Made by a program: the position numbers and the translations under genes. This document shows, piece after piece, positions 19,085 through 28,249 of a stretch of DNA of 64,000 nt (within the stretch, counting starts at the first letter, position 1; every line of letters begins with the position of its first letter). Source of the DNA: JALHVH01 sp963773685 (GTDB lineage Bacteria > Acidobacteriota > Aminicenantia > Aminicenantales > Saccharicenantaceae); assembly GCA_963773685.1 (NCBI GenBank), contig CAVZBY010000011.1, positions 434,001-498,000 on the forward strand, in the 5' to 3' direction. The notes under the pieces were generated by a model, which searched no databases, was not told the DNA's origin, and was given only the letters and a program-made list of their open reading frames with translations.

Positions 19085-20425
19085 TCAATCATAAAGCAGG
19101 TAGGGCTTGCGCAGGGCCCGAAACGCCTCGAGACCGGGTTCCATTCCGGCCAGGATCTCGGCGACGCTTGTCCCCTTTTCCAGGGCCTCGCGGACTCCGG
19201 GCCCCCCCATGACCTTGTCGAAATAATCGGCATGGAACTGGAACTCGGCCGGGTAGGCGTCCCGCAGGGCTTTGATGATGTGGAGCAGGGTCGCCACCGA
19301 CCGGAAAGCCGCCCGGTCCGTCACATGGACCTGGGCCCCCCCGCAGAGATTCCCCTGGAACTTCGAGAACGTCGGCGTGAACCAGGCCTCGCGGAAGACG
19401 ACCCCCGGGAGGTCGAGGGCATTGAGGGTCTTGGTCAGGGCGGCCCCGTCGATCCAGGGGGCGCCGAACAGCTCGAACGGCCGCGTCGTCCCCCTCCCCT
19501 CGGAGACATTCGTCCCCTCGAAATAGACGAACCCGGGATAGACGGTCGCGGTATCGAGGGTCGGCATGTTCGGCGAGGGATAGACCCAGGGCAGACCCGT
19601 CTCGTCGTACCACTGGCTTCGCTTCCAGCCTTCCATGGGGACGACGGTCAGCTTCGCCTTCACCGGCAGGAACCTGTCGTTGAACAGGCGGGCCAGCTCG
19701 CCGAGCGTCATGCCGTGGCGCGCGGGGATGGGATACAGGCCGACGGGAGAGCTTGCCGCCGGGTAATCGAGGATGGTGCCCTCGATATCGACGCCGTTAA
19801 CGGGATTCGGCCGGTCGAGGAGGACGAATTCGATCCCGTTCTCGGCGCAGGCCTGGAGGGCATAGGCCATCGTCGAGATATACGTATAGACCCGTGATCC
19901 CACGTCCTGGATGTCATAGACCATGACGTCGAGGTCCTTGACCATCGAGCTCTCCGGGGCCTTCCCTTCGGCTCGCGTATCGAAGGAGCGCATGTATTCG
20001 TCGATGTTCCGGAGCATTCCCGGCTCCGGCTTCATGGATTGGCCGTAGAGGCTGAAGACCGGGATCCCGTATTTCTTGTCGAAATAATAGGGGACGTATT
20101 CCCCGGCCTGAGCGTCCCCCCGGACGCCGTGCTCCGGGCCGTAAAGGGCGACGAGCTTGAAGTCGGCCGACCGGGCGAAGAGGTCCGCGGTGGATTCCAG
20201 CCGGCCGTTGATGCCGGAGGGGTTGGTGATGAGGCCGACCCGCTTGCCCCGAACGAGATCGAGGTGCTTTTCGAAGAGGACGTCGACGCCGAGCTTCGTC
20301 GGCGCGGAGGCGGATGCCGCGGGAGGAGCGGGAGCTTCCTTTTTCGGAGCGCACGCCCACGGCGCGGAGACGAGGAAGAGAACGACGATGATCGCCGTAA
20401 TAGGAATGGAACGGGCTTTATGCAT
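19085..20425 (-). CDS. DUF1343 protein, exo-beta-N-acetylmuramidase NamZ-like
   Basis: 446 residues. After a signal peptide with a possible lipidated Cys (APWACAPKK) the protein has GKRVGLITNPSGING, LVALYGPEHGVRGDAQAG, VYDIQDVGSRVYTYISTM, VLLDRPNPVNG and RHGMTLGELARLF, all typical of DUF1343. Members include NamZ, which cleaves N-acetylmuramic acid from the non-reducing end of peptidoglycan fragments, so a cell-wall recycling role in periplasm or outer surface is likely. Start chosen at the ATG at 20425 after AAAGGTGG; a GTG three codons upstream is less likely. Confidence 0.88.
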   Translation of the reverse strand: MHKARSIPITAIIVVLFLVSAPWACAPKKEAPAPPAASASAPTKLGVDVLFEKHLDLVRGKRVGLITNPSGINGRLESTADLFARSADFKLVALYGPEHGVRGDAQAGEYVPYYFDKKYGIPVFSLYGQSMKPEPGMLRNIDEYMRSFDTRAEGKAPESSMVKDLDVMVYDIQDVGSRVYTYISTMAYALQACAENGIEFVLLDRPNPVNGVDIEGTILDYPAASSPVGLYPIPARHGMTLGELARLFNDRFLPVKAKLTVVPMEGWKRSQWYDETGLPWVYPSPNMPTLDTATVYPGFVYFEGTNVSEGRGTTRPFELFGAPWIDGAALTKTLNALDLPGVVFREAWFTPTFSKFQGNLCGGAQVHVTDRAAFRSVATLLHIIKALRDAYPAEFQFHADYFDKVMGGPGVREALEKGTSVAEILAGMEPGLEAFRALRKPYLLYD

Positions 20426-20445
20426 GAGGACCACCTTTCATCCCC

Positions 20446-20473
20446 ATTCTAGTCAGGCGCGCGAATTAATCAA
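20446..20473 (-). promoter_or_regulatory. Promoter of the DUF1343 gene
   Basis: Minus-strand TTGATT (20473-20468), 16-base spacer, TAGAAT (20451-20446), 20 bases before the chosen ATG. Confidence 0.6.
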
Positions 20474-20571
20474 CCGCGGCGGTCCCGGGACGGAAGACGG
20501 ACGGCCCGCCCTGTGCGAAGACCCGGACCTCTTCGGGATGCTCCCCGCGGGCCGGACGCGAAACGGAAGCT

Positions 20572-20883
20572 TCAGCGCTTGATGATCAGGTCCGGGTCAA
20601 GCGTGAAGACCAGCCCCGAACTCTTATCATAGAGCGCGATGATATACTCGTAGACCTCCTCCTCTTCCCCCGCCGCATCGCCCTTGATCGCGGCCTTGAT
20701 CTTTTTCGCGGCCGCCGCGGGACGAGGCTTTCCGGTAAACGGCAGCTTCTTCCCGAACTCCACCGCGAACGGCTGTCCCGTTTCGCAATCCCAGACGATA
20801 TCGTCCAGGTTCTTCGCGGTCACGCTTTTCGGCGCGCAGACGTTATGACCGTCGAAGCTGATCGTGACGGTATGAAGGCTCAT
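20572..20883 (-). CDS. Small protein of unknown function
   Basis: 103 residues starting MSLHTVTISFDGHNVCAPKS, with no signal peptide or membrane helix. The middle is Lys/Ala-rich (RPAAAAKKIKAAIKGDAAGE) and the end reads SSGLVFTLDPDLIIKR. The start is fixed by a strong AAGGAGGGGG directly upstream. The opening strand pattern could be a small beta protein, but I do not recognise a family. It lies between the kinase gene and the DUF1343 gene on the same strand, 50 bases after the kinase stop. Confidence 0.6.
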   Translation of the reverse strand: MSLHTVTISFDGHNVCAPKSVTAKNLDDIVWDCETGQPFAVEFGKKLPFTGKPRPAAAAKKIKAAIKGDAAGEEEEVYEYIIALYDKSSGLVFTLDPDLIIKR

Positions 20884-20933
20884 AACCCCCTCCTTCACCT
20901 TCGATATCCGCGACCCCTAAGCGGGGCGGCATC

Positions 20934-23555
20934 TCATTTCTTGCCGACGGATTCCGGCATGGCGCGAACCAGCTCGCGGAACGCGGGGACCCGGATCAAA
21001 CCGGCCAAGTCAGGCTCGGCCTCGAGCTCGGCCGGGGCCCCGCCGGCGGCGAAGAGCTTCCCCGCGGCTTCGAGGGCCCTGGGACGCAGGCCGAGCTGTT
21101 CGAAGGTCAGTACGGATTTCCTGAGAACGGCCGGAGAAGCGGGAGCGAGGCGGAGCGCCTCGTCGAGCTCGGTCACGGCCTCCTCTCCCCTCCCCGCGTG
21201 GGCCAGGTAGAGGGCGAGGCGCGCCCGGAGCGCGGCATCGCGCGGATTGATCTCCTTCTCCTTCCCGGCCAGGCCGATGGCCCGCTCGTAGGCCTCGCGG
21301 GCATTATCCTCGTTCCCGGCGACGTAACGGTAGGAATCCCCGAGGTTCCCCCAGATCGTCGAGGAATTGGCGTCCGCGCGGACGGCGAGCTCGAACATTC
21401 TCGCGGCTTCGGCATAGCGTCCCGAATAGAAATCGATCGTCCCCATGTTCGAATAGGCGTCGGCGTTGGGGCGAACTCCGATCGACCGCTCGAAGGCCCA
21501 ACGGACCCGTTCGTCGCGCTTCAGGTACCAGTAAACCGCCATCAAGTTGTTCAGGGCCCGGATGTTGTCGGGCGTGAGCTCCAGAGCCTTCAGGAACATG
21601 CCTTCGGCCTCGGGGAGACGGTTCCGATTCAGATAGAAGACCCCGAGGTGGCTATAACCCGTCCACCGGCTGGGCTTCAGGGCGATAGCCTTCCGGTAGA
21701 TCTCCTCCGCCCGTTCCGGTTTCCCGAGGGCTTCCCAGGCTTCGGCCAAGCCGAGGGTGGCTTCCTGATTGGACGGATCGGAACCCAGGGCCGTCTCGAA
21801 CTCGCGGACGGAGTCCTCGACCAGCCCGCGGCCCATCTGAATGAGCCCGAGCACCGCGTGGAGGGCCGCCGGTTCGGCGCCCAGCTCCCCCGCCCGGCTG
21901 CAGGCGTCGAGCGCCGGATCGACGAGCGCCGGATTCGACGTCGCCTCCGACCTCCTCCACAAAGCTTCGGCGAGGCCGAGGTACGCCGGAGCATAAGCCG
22001 GATCGAGCTGGACAGCCCGATGGAAAAGATCGACGGCTTCGGCCAGGCCCTCGGGCTTCTCGTATCGCTCCAGCCGGCCGCGCCCCTTGACATAGCATTC
22101 GTAGGCCTCGGCGTTCCCGGTCCCGCTCGCGGCTCAGCCCGCGCCGCTGTCCCGGGCGCGATCTCCATGTCGAGCATCCGGACGGCCCCCTCGAGCAAAG
22201 GCCCCTGGAAAGAGGCCAATCCCGACATCGATCCGGTGACGACCTCCGATCGGATCTGGCGAAGGGTTCCGGCTTCGATGAGGTTCATGGTCAGCGTGAC
22301 CTCGCCGCCCGCCCGCTGGAGGCTTCCGGCGATGACCAGGTTGGCGCCGAACTCCCGTCGCGCCTCTCGGGCGCTGGCGACGCCGCTCTTCCTGACCTCG
22401 TTGGCCGGGGCGACCCAGAAGGCTTTCTGGAACCGCTCGAGCCGCGTCAGCTCGCTCGTCAGGACTTCCAGGAACCCGTCGCAGAGGTCCTGGCCGGCCT
22501 TCTCGCCTCCGACGTTCAGGAACGGAAGGACGAGAAGGTGTTTCTCGGCCGGGACCGGCCTGTAGCCGATGAGCGCGGCGAGCCCGCGCCGAAGCCCGGG
22601 AACGGCGAAATCGGCGGCGATGGCAAGGGCCACGGCTCCAGCGACGGCCATGACCCGCTGGCGCCGCCGTGCCCCGGGAGTCCGACGACGCGCGGTCCTC
22701 AGCGTTTCCCCCGTCGAAAGCCCGACTGTCGGCCCGCTGCCCGTCCGGATATCACGGATGTCCGCCAGGAGGGCTTTTGCCGAATCGTAACGCTCCTCGA
22801 CCCGCCTCTGGAGGCAGCGCCCGACGATGTCCGCGACGGCCGGGGGGCAATCCGGCCGCACGCTTCGAAGCGCCTTCGGGCGCTCGTAGAGAACGGCATG
22901 GACGATCCCCGCGTCGGTCCCGCCCTTGAACGGAAGCTCCCCCGCGAGCATCTCATAGATGATGACGCCGAGCGCCCAGAGGTCGGCGCGGGCGTCCACG
23001 GGCCCGCCTATCGCCTGTTCCGGGGCCATGTAAGCGGCCGTCCCGGAGACGCTGCTGCTCCAGGTCGTCTCCGGCCCCTGGGCGAGCCTGGCGATGCCGA
23101 AATCCATGATGCGCACCCGCCCCTTCTCCGAAAGCATGATATTGGCGCTCTTGATATCCCTGTGGATGACGCCCTTGCCGTGGGCCTCTTCGAGGCCCTC
23201 CGCGATCTGGGAGGCGATGTCGAGCGCCTCCCGGACCGGGAGCGGCCCTTCGCGGATCCGGTCCCGCAGGGTCCGGCCGGGGCAGAAGGCCATGGCGATG
23301 AAAGCCTGCCCCTCGTGTTCATCGATCTCGTAGACGGGGCAGATGTGCGGATGGTCGAGACCGGCGGCGACCTGGGCTTCGCGGACGAAGCGCGCCCGCT
23401 CGGCGTCGGAGCCGAACATCCCGGACCTGAGGAACTTCAGGGCGACGGTCCTCTGGAGCTTCGTGTCCTGGGCCTTGTAAACGACGCCCATCCCCCCCTC
23501 GCCCAACTCGCTCGAGGAGAGCGTAATGAGAGACCGATTCGCCGCGCTGAGGCAT
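20934..23555 (-). CDS. Ser/Thr protein kinase with membrane anchor and TPR region (two frameshifts)
   Basis: Domain order in the joined protein (about 870 residues): Hanks-type kinase, residues about 10-275, with GEGGMGVVYKA, the catalytic Lys in TVALKFL, HRDIKSANIM, DFGIA and YMAPEQ; a hydrophobic segment (VMAVAGAVALAIAADF); a periplasmic-type domain with LLVLPFLNVGGEKAGQDLCD that resembles the TolB/FlgO-like domain common in such kinases; and a C-terminal TPR array from about residue 560. Frame changes are near 23506, where one extra G splits the glycine loop, and near 22130. The start ATG at 23555 is preferred to the one at 23597 because the promoter's -10 box ends beside the latter. Confidence 0.88.
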
Positions 23556-23598
23556 CTGGAGACCCCTCACCCCCGGGCTTCCCCGCCGTCTGCTCATA

Positions 23599-23627
23599 AA
23601 GATAACAACTCTCCCCCCGGGTGTCAA
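23599..23627 (-). promoter_or_regulatory. Promoter of the Ser/Thr kinase gene
   Basis: Minus-strand TTGACA (23627-23622), exactly 17 bases, TATCTT (23604-23599). It is back to back with the plus-strand promoter at 23637-23665. Confidence 0.65.
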
Positions 23628-23636
23628 CGGATAGCC

Positions 23637-23665
23637 TTGATTCGAAAGGGGGTTCATTATATAGT
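23637..23665 (+). promoter_or_regulatory. Promoter of the phosphatase-translocase operon
   Basis: TTGATT (23637-23642), 17-base spacer, TATAGT (23660-23665), 19 bases before the ATG at 23685. Its -35 lies ten bases from the -35 of the divergent kinase promoter, so one bound regulator could affect both. Confidence 0.6.
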
Positions 23666-23684
23666 TCGGTGAGGTCGGATCGTC

Positions 23685-25502
23685 ATGAAACCAGCGGCGT
23701 CCCGCCTGAAGGCCCTCTTCCCCGGAGCGATCCTCCTCTTCGCGCTCCTCCCCGTCCTCCAAGCCGGCGAGCCCCCCTGCGTCTGGGAGGGGGTCGACCG
23801 GATCGTCGCCGTCGGGGACCTGCACGGGGATTACGAGGGCTTCGTCAAGATCCTCAGGGGGACGGGCGTCCTCGACAAGAAGCTCTGCCTGGGCCGGCGG
23901 GAAAGCCCATCTCGTCCAGATCGGGGACATCATGGACCGGGGTCCGGGAGCCAAGAGGATCTTCGACCTCCTCCGGAGGCTGGAAAAGGAGGCCGGCCGG
24001 GCGGGCGGAATGGTTCACGTGCTCCTGGGCAACCACGAGGAGCTCAACATCACCGGCATCGTCTTCGACTATCCCGATTATGTGACGGTCGAGCAGTTCG
24101 TCTCCTTCCTCCCCAGGATCTACCGCCGGGAAAAGGAAAACGAGCTTCTCAAGAGCATCCGCGGCGCCTACACCCACAAGCCCCAGGAGGAGGTGGACGC
24201 GGAGATGAAGCAGCGTCTCGCCGAGTACTGGATGAAGCTCATGAAGACGGACGCCGGGCGCAGGGCTTACATCGACGGATTCAACGGCACCTACGGCCGC
24301 TGGCTTCTCGAAAAGAACGCCGTCATCCGGATCAATGAGACCATCTTCGTTCACGGGGGCATCAGCGAAAAGTATTCGTCCTGGAAGCTCGAGGACATCA
24401 ACGGCCTCCTCCGCCGCGAGCTGGCCTTCTACGCCGGCCGGCACAGGGCCCGTCTTCAGAGCGGCCGAGCCGTTCGAGCCCCTGATCGTCTACGACGCGA
24501 AGGGCCCGCTCTGGTTCAGGGACCTGGCGACGGGCGAGGAGGGAGAGGTCCGGAAGGCCTTCGACCGCATCCTGAAGAAGCTCGGGGCGGGCTCCATGGT
24601 CATCGCCCACACGGTCTATCGCGGGGACGGCGTGAGCCCCATCGTCTCTCCCCGCACCATGAGCCGGTTCGGCGGCCGGCTCTGGACCATCGACACGGGC
24701 ATCTCCGGCTTCTACGGCGGGATCAAGTCCGCCCTGGTCATCGACCAGGGGAGTTTCGTCCTTTGGGGGGAACCCGGCGGACCTCGAAGAGGCCGAGGAC
24801 GAGTCGCCTCCCGACGACGCGGACATCCCGGACGGACCGGACATGGAGGAGTTCCTCCGGACCGCCCCCGTCGAGGCCGTCATCCGGGGCGCCCAGCCCG
24901 GGCGGACGGAGCCCTGGACGGTCGTCCTGGCGGACGGCGAGGCCGCCTGCAGGGCGATCTTCAAATACGTCGACCGACGGAGGCCATCCGTCCTCCCCGA
25001 CAGCTACAAATACGAGCTCGCGGCCTACGAAGTCGCGCGGCAGCTGGGCCTGGACATCGTCCCCGTGGTCGTCGAACGCAAGATCGAAGGAAGGCCGGGG
25101 TCGCTCCAATTGCTCGTCGAAGACGCCGTGTCCGAGAGCGCCCGCAGGGCCGATGGCCTCGAGCCCCCCGATCCCGCCGCGCTCCGAGACAGGCTGGAGG
25201 CCGTCAAGGTCTTCGCCCTCCTCGTGGATGACGAATGCGAGGACCTCGAGGACACGTTCGTCGAGACCGGGACTTGGGAGGTCCACCGGGTGGATTTCTC
25301 CGAGGCCTTCGGTCTGTCCCCCGATCCCCGGCCCGGCTGTCTTCCGGGGACCGTTCCCGAGGACCTTCTCGCAAAGCTCAAGCGCCTCGACGACGAGCGG
25401 CTCGCGACGCGCCTGTCCCGCTACCTCGACAAAAAGGAGATCCAGGCCCTCGTCCGAAGGAAGGCCGCGATCATCCGGCTCCTGGAAGGGCTCGGGCACT
25501 GA
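23685..25502 (+). CDS. Exported PPP-family metallophosphatase fused to a kinase-like domain (three frameshifts)
   Basis: Signal peptide at residues 1-27. The phosphatase domain has the PPP motifs in order: VAVGDLHGDYEGF, VQIGDIMDRGPGAK, LLGNHEELN, a His in MVIAHTVYRGD and IFVHGGIS; overall closest to Shewanella-type (Shelph) bacterial PPP enzymes. After an acidic linker (LEEAEDESPPDDADIPDG), residues about 390-605 form a second domain homologous to the exported protein encoded at 26996-27820: ACRAIFKYV (equivalent Lys), YELAAYEVARQLGLDIVPVV, GRPGSLQLLVED and VHRVDFSEAFG. The catalytic-loop segment is replaced by DDECEDLED, so this copy looks like a pseudokinase. Frame changes near 23903, 24450 and 24765; no stop separates the domains once the last indel is repaired. 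A translocase gene follows after 12 bases. Confidence 0.75.
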
Positions 25503-25514
25503 CGGAAGATCCGC

Positions 25515-26913
25515 ATGGACCCAAAGGCGTCCTCCGCGCCCGGAACGACGGGGCCGGCGCCGCGCCGCGGGCTATGCGAAAGGTTCCTCGGCCTTTTCAC
25601 GGTCGTCATGCCCGGAGAGGCGCCCAAGGCCCTTCTCCTGGCCCTCAACATTTTCCTTCTGCTCCTGGCCTATTACCTCATCAAGCCCGTCCGGGACGCC
25701 ATCCTTCTGGCCGGAAACGAAGCCGCGATCAAGTCCTACCTCGGCGCGGCCCAGGCGATCCTGTTCATCTTCGTCGTCAAGGCGTTCAGCGCCCTGGCCT
25801 CGAAACGTCCCCGGCACATCCTGATCGCCTGGGTGACCCTGTTCTTCGCCTCGAACCTCGTCATCTTCTATGCCCTGCACCTCGCCGGGCTGCGCCCTCC
25901 GGCCCATGGGCATCGCCTTCTTCATCTGGATCGGGCTCTTCAATTATCTCATCGTGGCCCAGTTCTGGGGGTTCGCCAACGACCTCTACACGGAAGAGGC
26001 CGGGAAACGTCTGTTCCCGCTCATCGCGTTCGGGGCCACCTTCGGGGCCGCCACCGGCTCCCGGATCGCCGAATGGCTGATCGGGCCCCTGGGCGTCTAT
26101 AGGATGATGCTCGTCTCGGCGGCCGTCCTTGTCGTCACCGTATTCCTCTCCGTCCGCGTCCACCACCTGGAGGTCCGGGCCTGTTCCAGGGAAGCGGCCG
26201 ACTGCACGGAGGAGCGCAGGCTCGCCCTCAAGGCCCAGGAAGAGCCCCTGAAGAAGGGCGGCGGGTTCAGGCTGGTATTCAAGAGCCGATACCTCCTCTT
26301 CATCGCCCTCCTCATCGGCGTCTATAATTTCGTCAACGCGACGGGCGAATACATCCTCAGCGACGTCTTCAGGCGGGCGGCCCAGCAGGCTATCCAGGCC
26401 GGGACGGCAGGCGGGTTGTCCCTGGAGCAGATCATCGGCGCGTCTTTCGCCAAGTATCAGCTTACGGCCAACCTCCTGGCGCTCGTCATCCAGCTCTTCC
26501 TCGTCTCGCGGATCTTCAAATGGATCGGGGTCGGCGGGGCGCTTTTCGTCCTGCCGCTCATCGCCATGGGCGGGTACGGCTACATCGCGTTCGGCGCCTC
26601 CCTCCTCCTGGTCATGTGGGTCAAGGCGCTGGAGAACGGAACGGACTATTCGCTCATGAACACGACAAAGGCCGCCCTCTTCCTCATCACGCCGCGGGAA
26701 GAGAAGTACAAGGCCAAGGCCGCCGTCGACACGTTCTTCGTCCGCGGCGGCGACGCCCTGGCCGCCCTGTCCGTCTTCATCGGGACGACCTGGCTCGCGC
26801 TCCCCATCGAGCGCTATGCCGTCATCAACGTCGTCATGGTCGTCGTCTGGCTCGGGCTCTGCGCCCTCATCCTGAAGGAGTACAAGGCCCGGAAAGCGCG
26901 GGGCGGCCCGTGA
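25515..26913 (+). CDS. ADP/ATP translocase-like (NTT/MFS-type) transporter (one frameshift)
   Basis: About 466 residues, with some twelve hydrophobic segments. The first helices read LLLALNIFLLLLAYYLIKPV and RDAILLAGNEAAIKSY; then QFWGFANDLYTEEAGKRLFP leads into LIAFGATFGAATGS, the pattern that in nucleotide transporters reads TQFW..N-D...-AKRLFP. The second half has KALENGTDYSLMNTTKAALF and PREEKYKAKAAVDTFFVRGG, also characteristic. Canonical NTT proteins exchange ATP and ADP or import nucleotides in intracellular bacteria, but free-living bacteria carry relatives of untested specificity. The frame changes near 25897. It lies between the exported phosphatase and the exported kinase-like gene. 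Confidence 0.8.
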
Positions 26914-26928
26914 GGCCGGACCGCGAAA

Positions 26929-26957
26929 TTGATTTTTCCCGGCCCGCGCCTTATCAT
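26929..26957 (+). promoter_or_regulatory. Internal promoter of the exported kinase-like gene
   Basis: TTGATT (26929-26934), 17-base spacer, TATCAT (26952-26957), 38 bases before the ATG at 26996. It would allow expression of the kinase-like gene separately from the upstream transporter. Confidence 0.55.
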
Positions 26958-26995
26958 GGGCGCGGCATCGAAGGGGAATCCGATCGAGGGAAGCC

Positions 26996-27820
26996 ATGAA
27001 GAGAACCATCGTCGTCGCGGCGCTCGCCTGGGCCGCGCTCGGAGCCGGGCCGGCCCTGGCCCAATTCACGCCCGAGGAGCTCGTCGAAAGGCCGAAGTGG
27101 GAAGCCTTCCTCCTGACGGCCGAGATCGCGGACTCTGAACAGATCCGGGGCGACCTCGCCGTCACGAGCCCCTGGAGGCTGGTCCTGAGGTCCGGCGACG
27201 TCGTCCGGGACGCTCTGTGGAAGAACCCCGAGGGGATGATGAGAGGATTTCTCGAGGGATGGCGCTACGAAATCGCCGCCTATCTCCTCGATAAGGGCCT
27301 GGGGCTCGGGATGGTCCCGCCGACCGTCGAGCGGCGGTTCCGCGGGGATCGGGGCTCCCTCCAGCTCTGGATCCCCGACAGCATGGCCCTCAAGACGAAG
27401 CTCGAAAAGAAGATCCGGACGCCCATGATCAGGGTCCTCGGCTGGAACCGGGCAACCTATCTCCAGAGGGCCTGGGACAATCTCATCGCCAACGTGGACC
27501 GTCATACCAACCAGATCCTCATCACGTCCGATTTCCGGATGATCCTCATCGACCATTCCCGCTCATTCCGGACCGGGAAGAGGTTCGTCAAGGAGCTCAT
27601 CTATACCGAGACGCACCGGGAAGGCCCGAAGCCGATGAGAGAGCTGCCCCGAACGTTCGTCGACAAGCTGAGGTCGCTGACCTTCGATTCCGTGAGGACT
27701 CAGGTCGCCGACTATCTCAAGGACGGGGAGATCGAGGCCCTGCTGGCGCGGCGGGACCTCATCCTGGAGGAGATCGACCGGGTCATCAGGAAGGAAGGCG
27801 AAACGAACGTCCTATACTGA
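26996..27820 (+). CDS. Exported kinase-like protein (HipA/Fam20/PI-kinase-like fold, inferred)
   Basis: 274 residues. Signal peptide 1-22 ending GPALAQF. Conserved-looking elements: a candidate ATP-site Lys in VVRDALWKN (about residue 77), YEIAAYLLDKGLGLGMVPPT, GDRGSLQLWIP, the loop NLIANVDRHTNQI (about residues 162-174) that resembles the catalytic N-x-D-R-H-x-x-N of HipA and Fam20 kinases, and MILIDHSRSF, which would hold the metal-binding Asp. The C-terminal helix pair KDGEIEALLARRDLILEEI matches KKEIQALVRRKAAIIRLLEG of the domain fused to the upstream phosphatase. I infer a periplasmic protein or small-molecule kinase; the family name is not certain. The 3' end overlaps the convergent RsbW-like gene by nine bases. 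Confidence 0.65.
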   Translation: MKRTIVVAALAWAALGAGPALAQFTPEELVERPKWEAFLLTAEIADSEQIRGDLAVTSPWRLVLRSGDVVRDALWKNPEGMMRGFLEGWRYEIAAYLLDKGLGLGMVPPTVERRFRGDRGSLQLWIPDSMALKTKLEKKIRTPMIRVLGWNRATYLQRAWDNLIANVDRHTNQILITSDFRMILIDHSRSFRTGKRFVKELIYTETHREGPKPMRELPRTFVDKLRSLTFDSVRTQVADYLKDGEIEALLARRDLILEEIDRVIRKEGETNVLY

Positions 27821-28249
27821 GCGCGAAGGGCCCGCCGGCCGGAGCTTCTTGTAGACAAGAAGGATGTTCTGCCCGGATTCCCGCCGGTACTCGAAACCGT
27901 CCATCAGGGTCCGGAAGAGATAGATTCCGAATCCTCCCCGTCCGCCCGTCCTGAGCTTCTCCATGATGTCCGGCGGCCGGACCGGCCGCGGGTCGAAGGC
28001 GACCCCGGTATCCCGGAACTCGAACCAGACGGTCTCCCCGTCCCGCCATGCCCTCAGGATGATCTCTCCCTTTTGGCCGGGATAGGCATAAAGCGCGACA
28101 TTGATGCAGATCTCATGGAGGGAGAGCTCGATCTTGAAGCTGTCCTCCTCGTTCATCGCGACGTCCCGGAGGACCTTCTTCAGGAAGCCCCGCACCTTGT
28201 CCATCGCCCGGAGATCGGCGGCCACTCTCAGCTCCTCCGCCGGCGACAT
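27812..28249 (-). CDS. RsbW/SpoIIAB-like anti-sigma ATPase (HATPase_c_2)
   Basis: 145 residues. The GHKL-type ATP-binding boxes are present: N box in IELSLHEICINVALYAYP, G1 box in FEFRDTGVAFDP and G2 box in TGGRGGFGIYLFRTLMD. Such serine-kinase switch proteins bind a sigma factor or other target and phosphorylate a STAS partner. The ATG shares its A with the stop of the FHA-GAF-PP2C gene (TGATG), so the phosphatase and kinase arms are translated together. Last gene of the minus-strand operon that starts with STAS at 32787. No sigma factor of the SigB type is in the operon. Confidence 0.88.
   Translation of the reverse strand: MSPAEELRVAADLRAMDKVRGFLKKVLRDVAMNEEDSFKIELSLHEICINVALYAYPGQKGEIILRAWRDGETVWFEFRDTGVAFDPRPVRPPDIMEKLRTGGRGGFGIYLFRTLMDGFEYRRESGQNILLVYKKLRPAGPSRSV

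Noticed and set aside
23500..23512. Programmed frameshift in the kinase glycine loop
   Set aside because: A single extra G in a G-rich run explains it, there is no slippery heptamer with a downstream structure, and similar indels occur in a dozen unrelated genes nearby.
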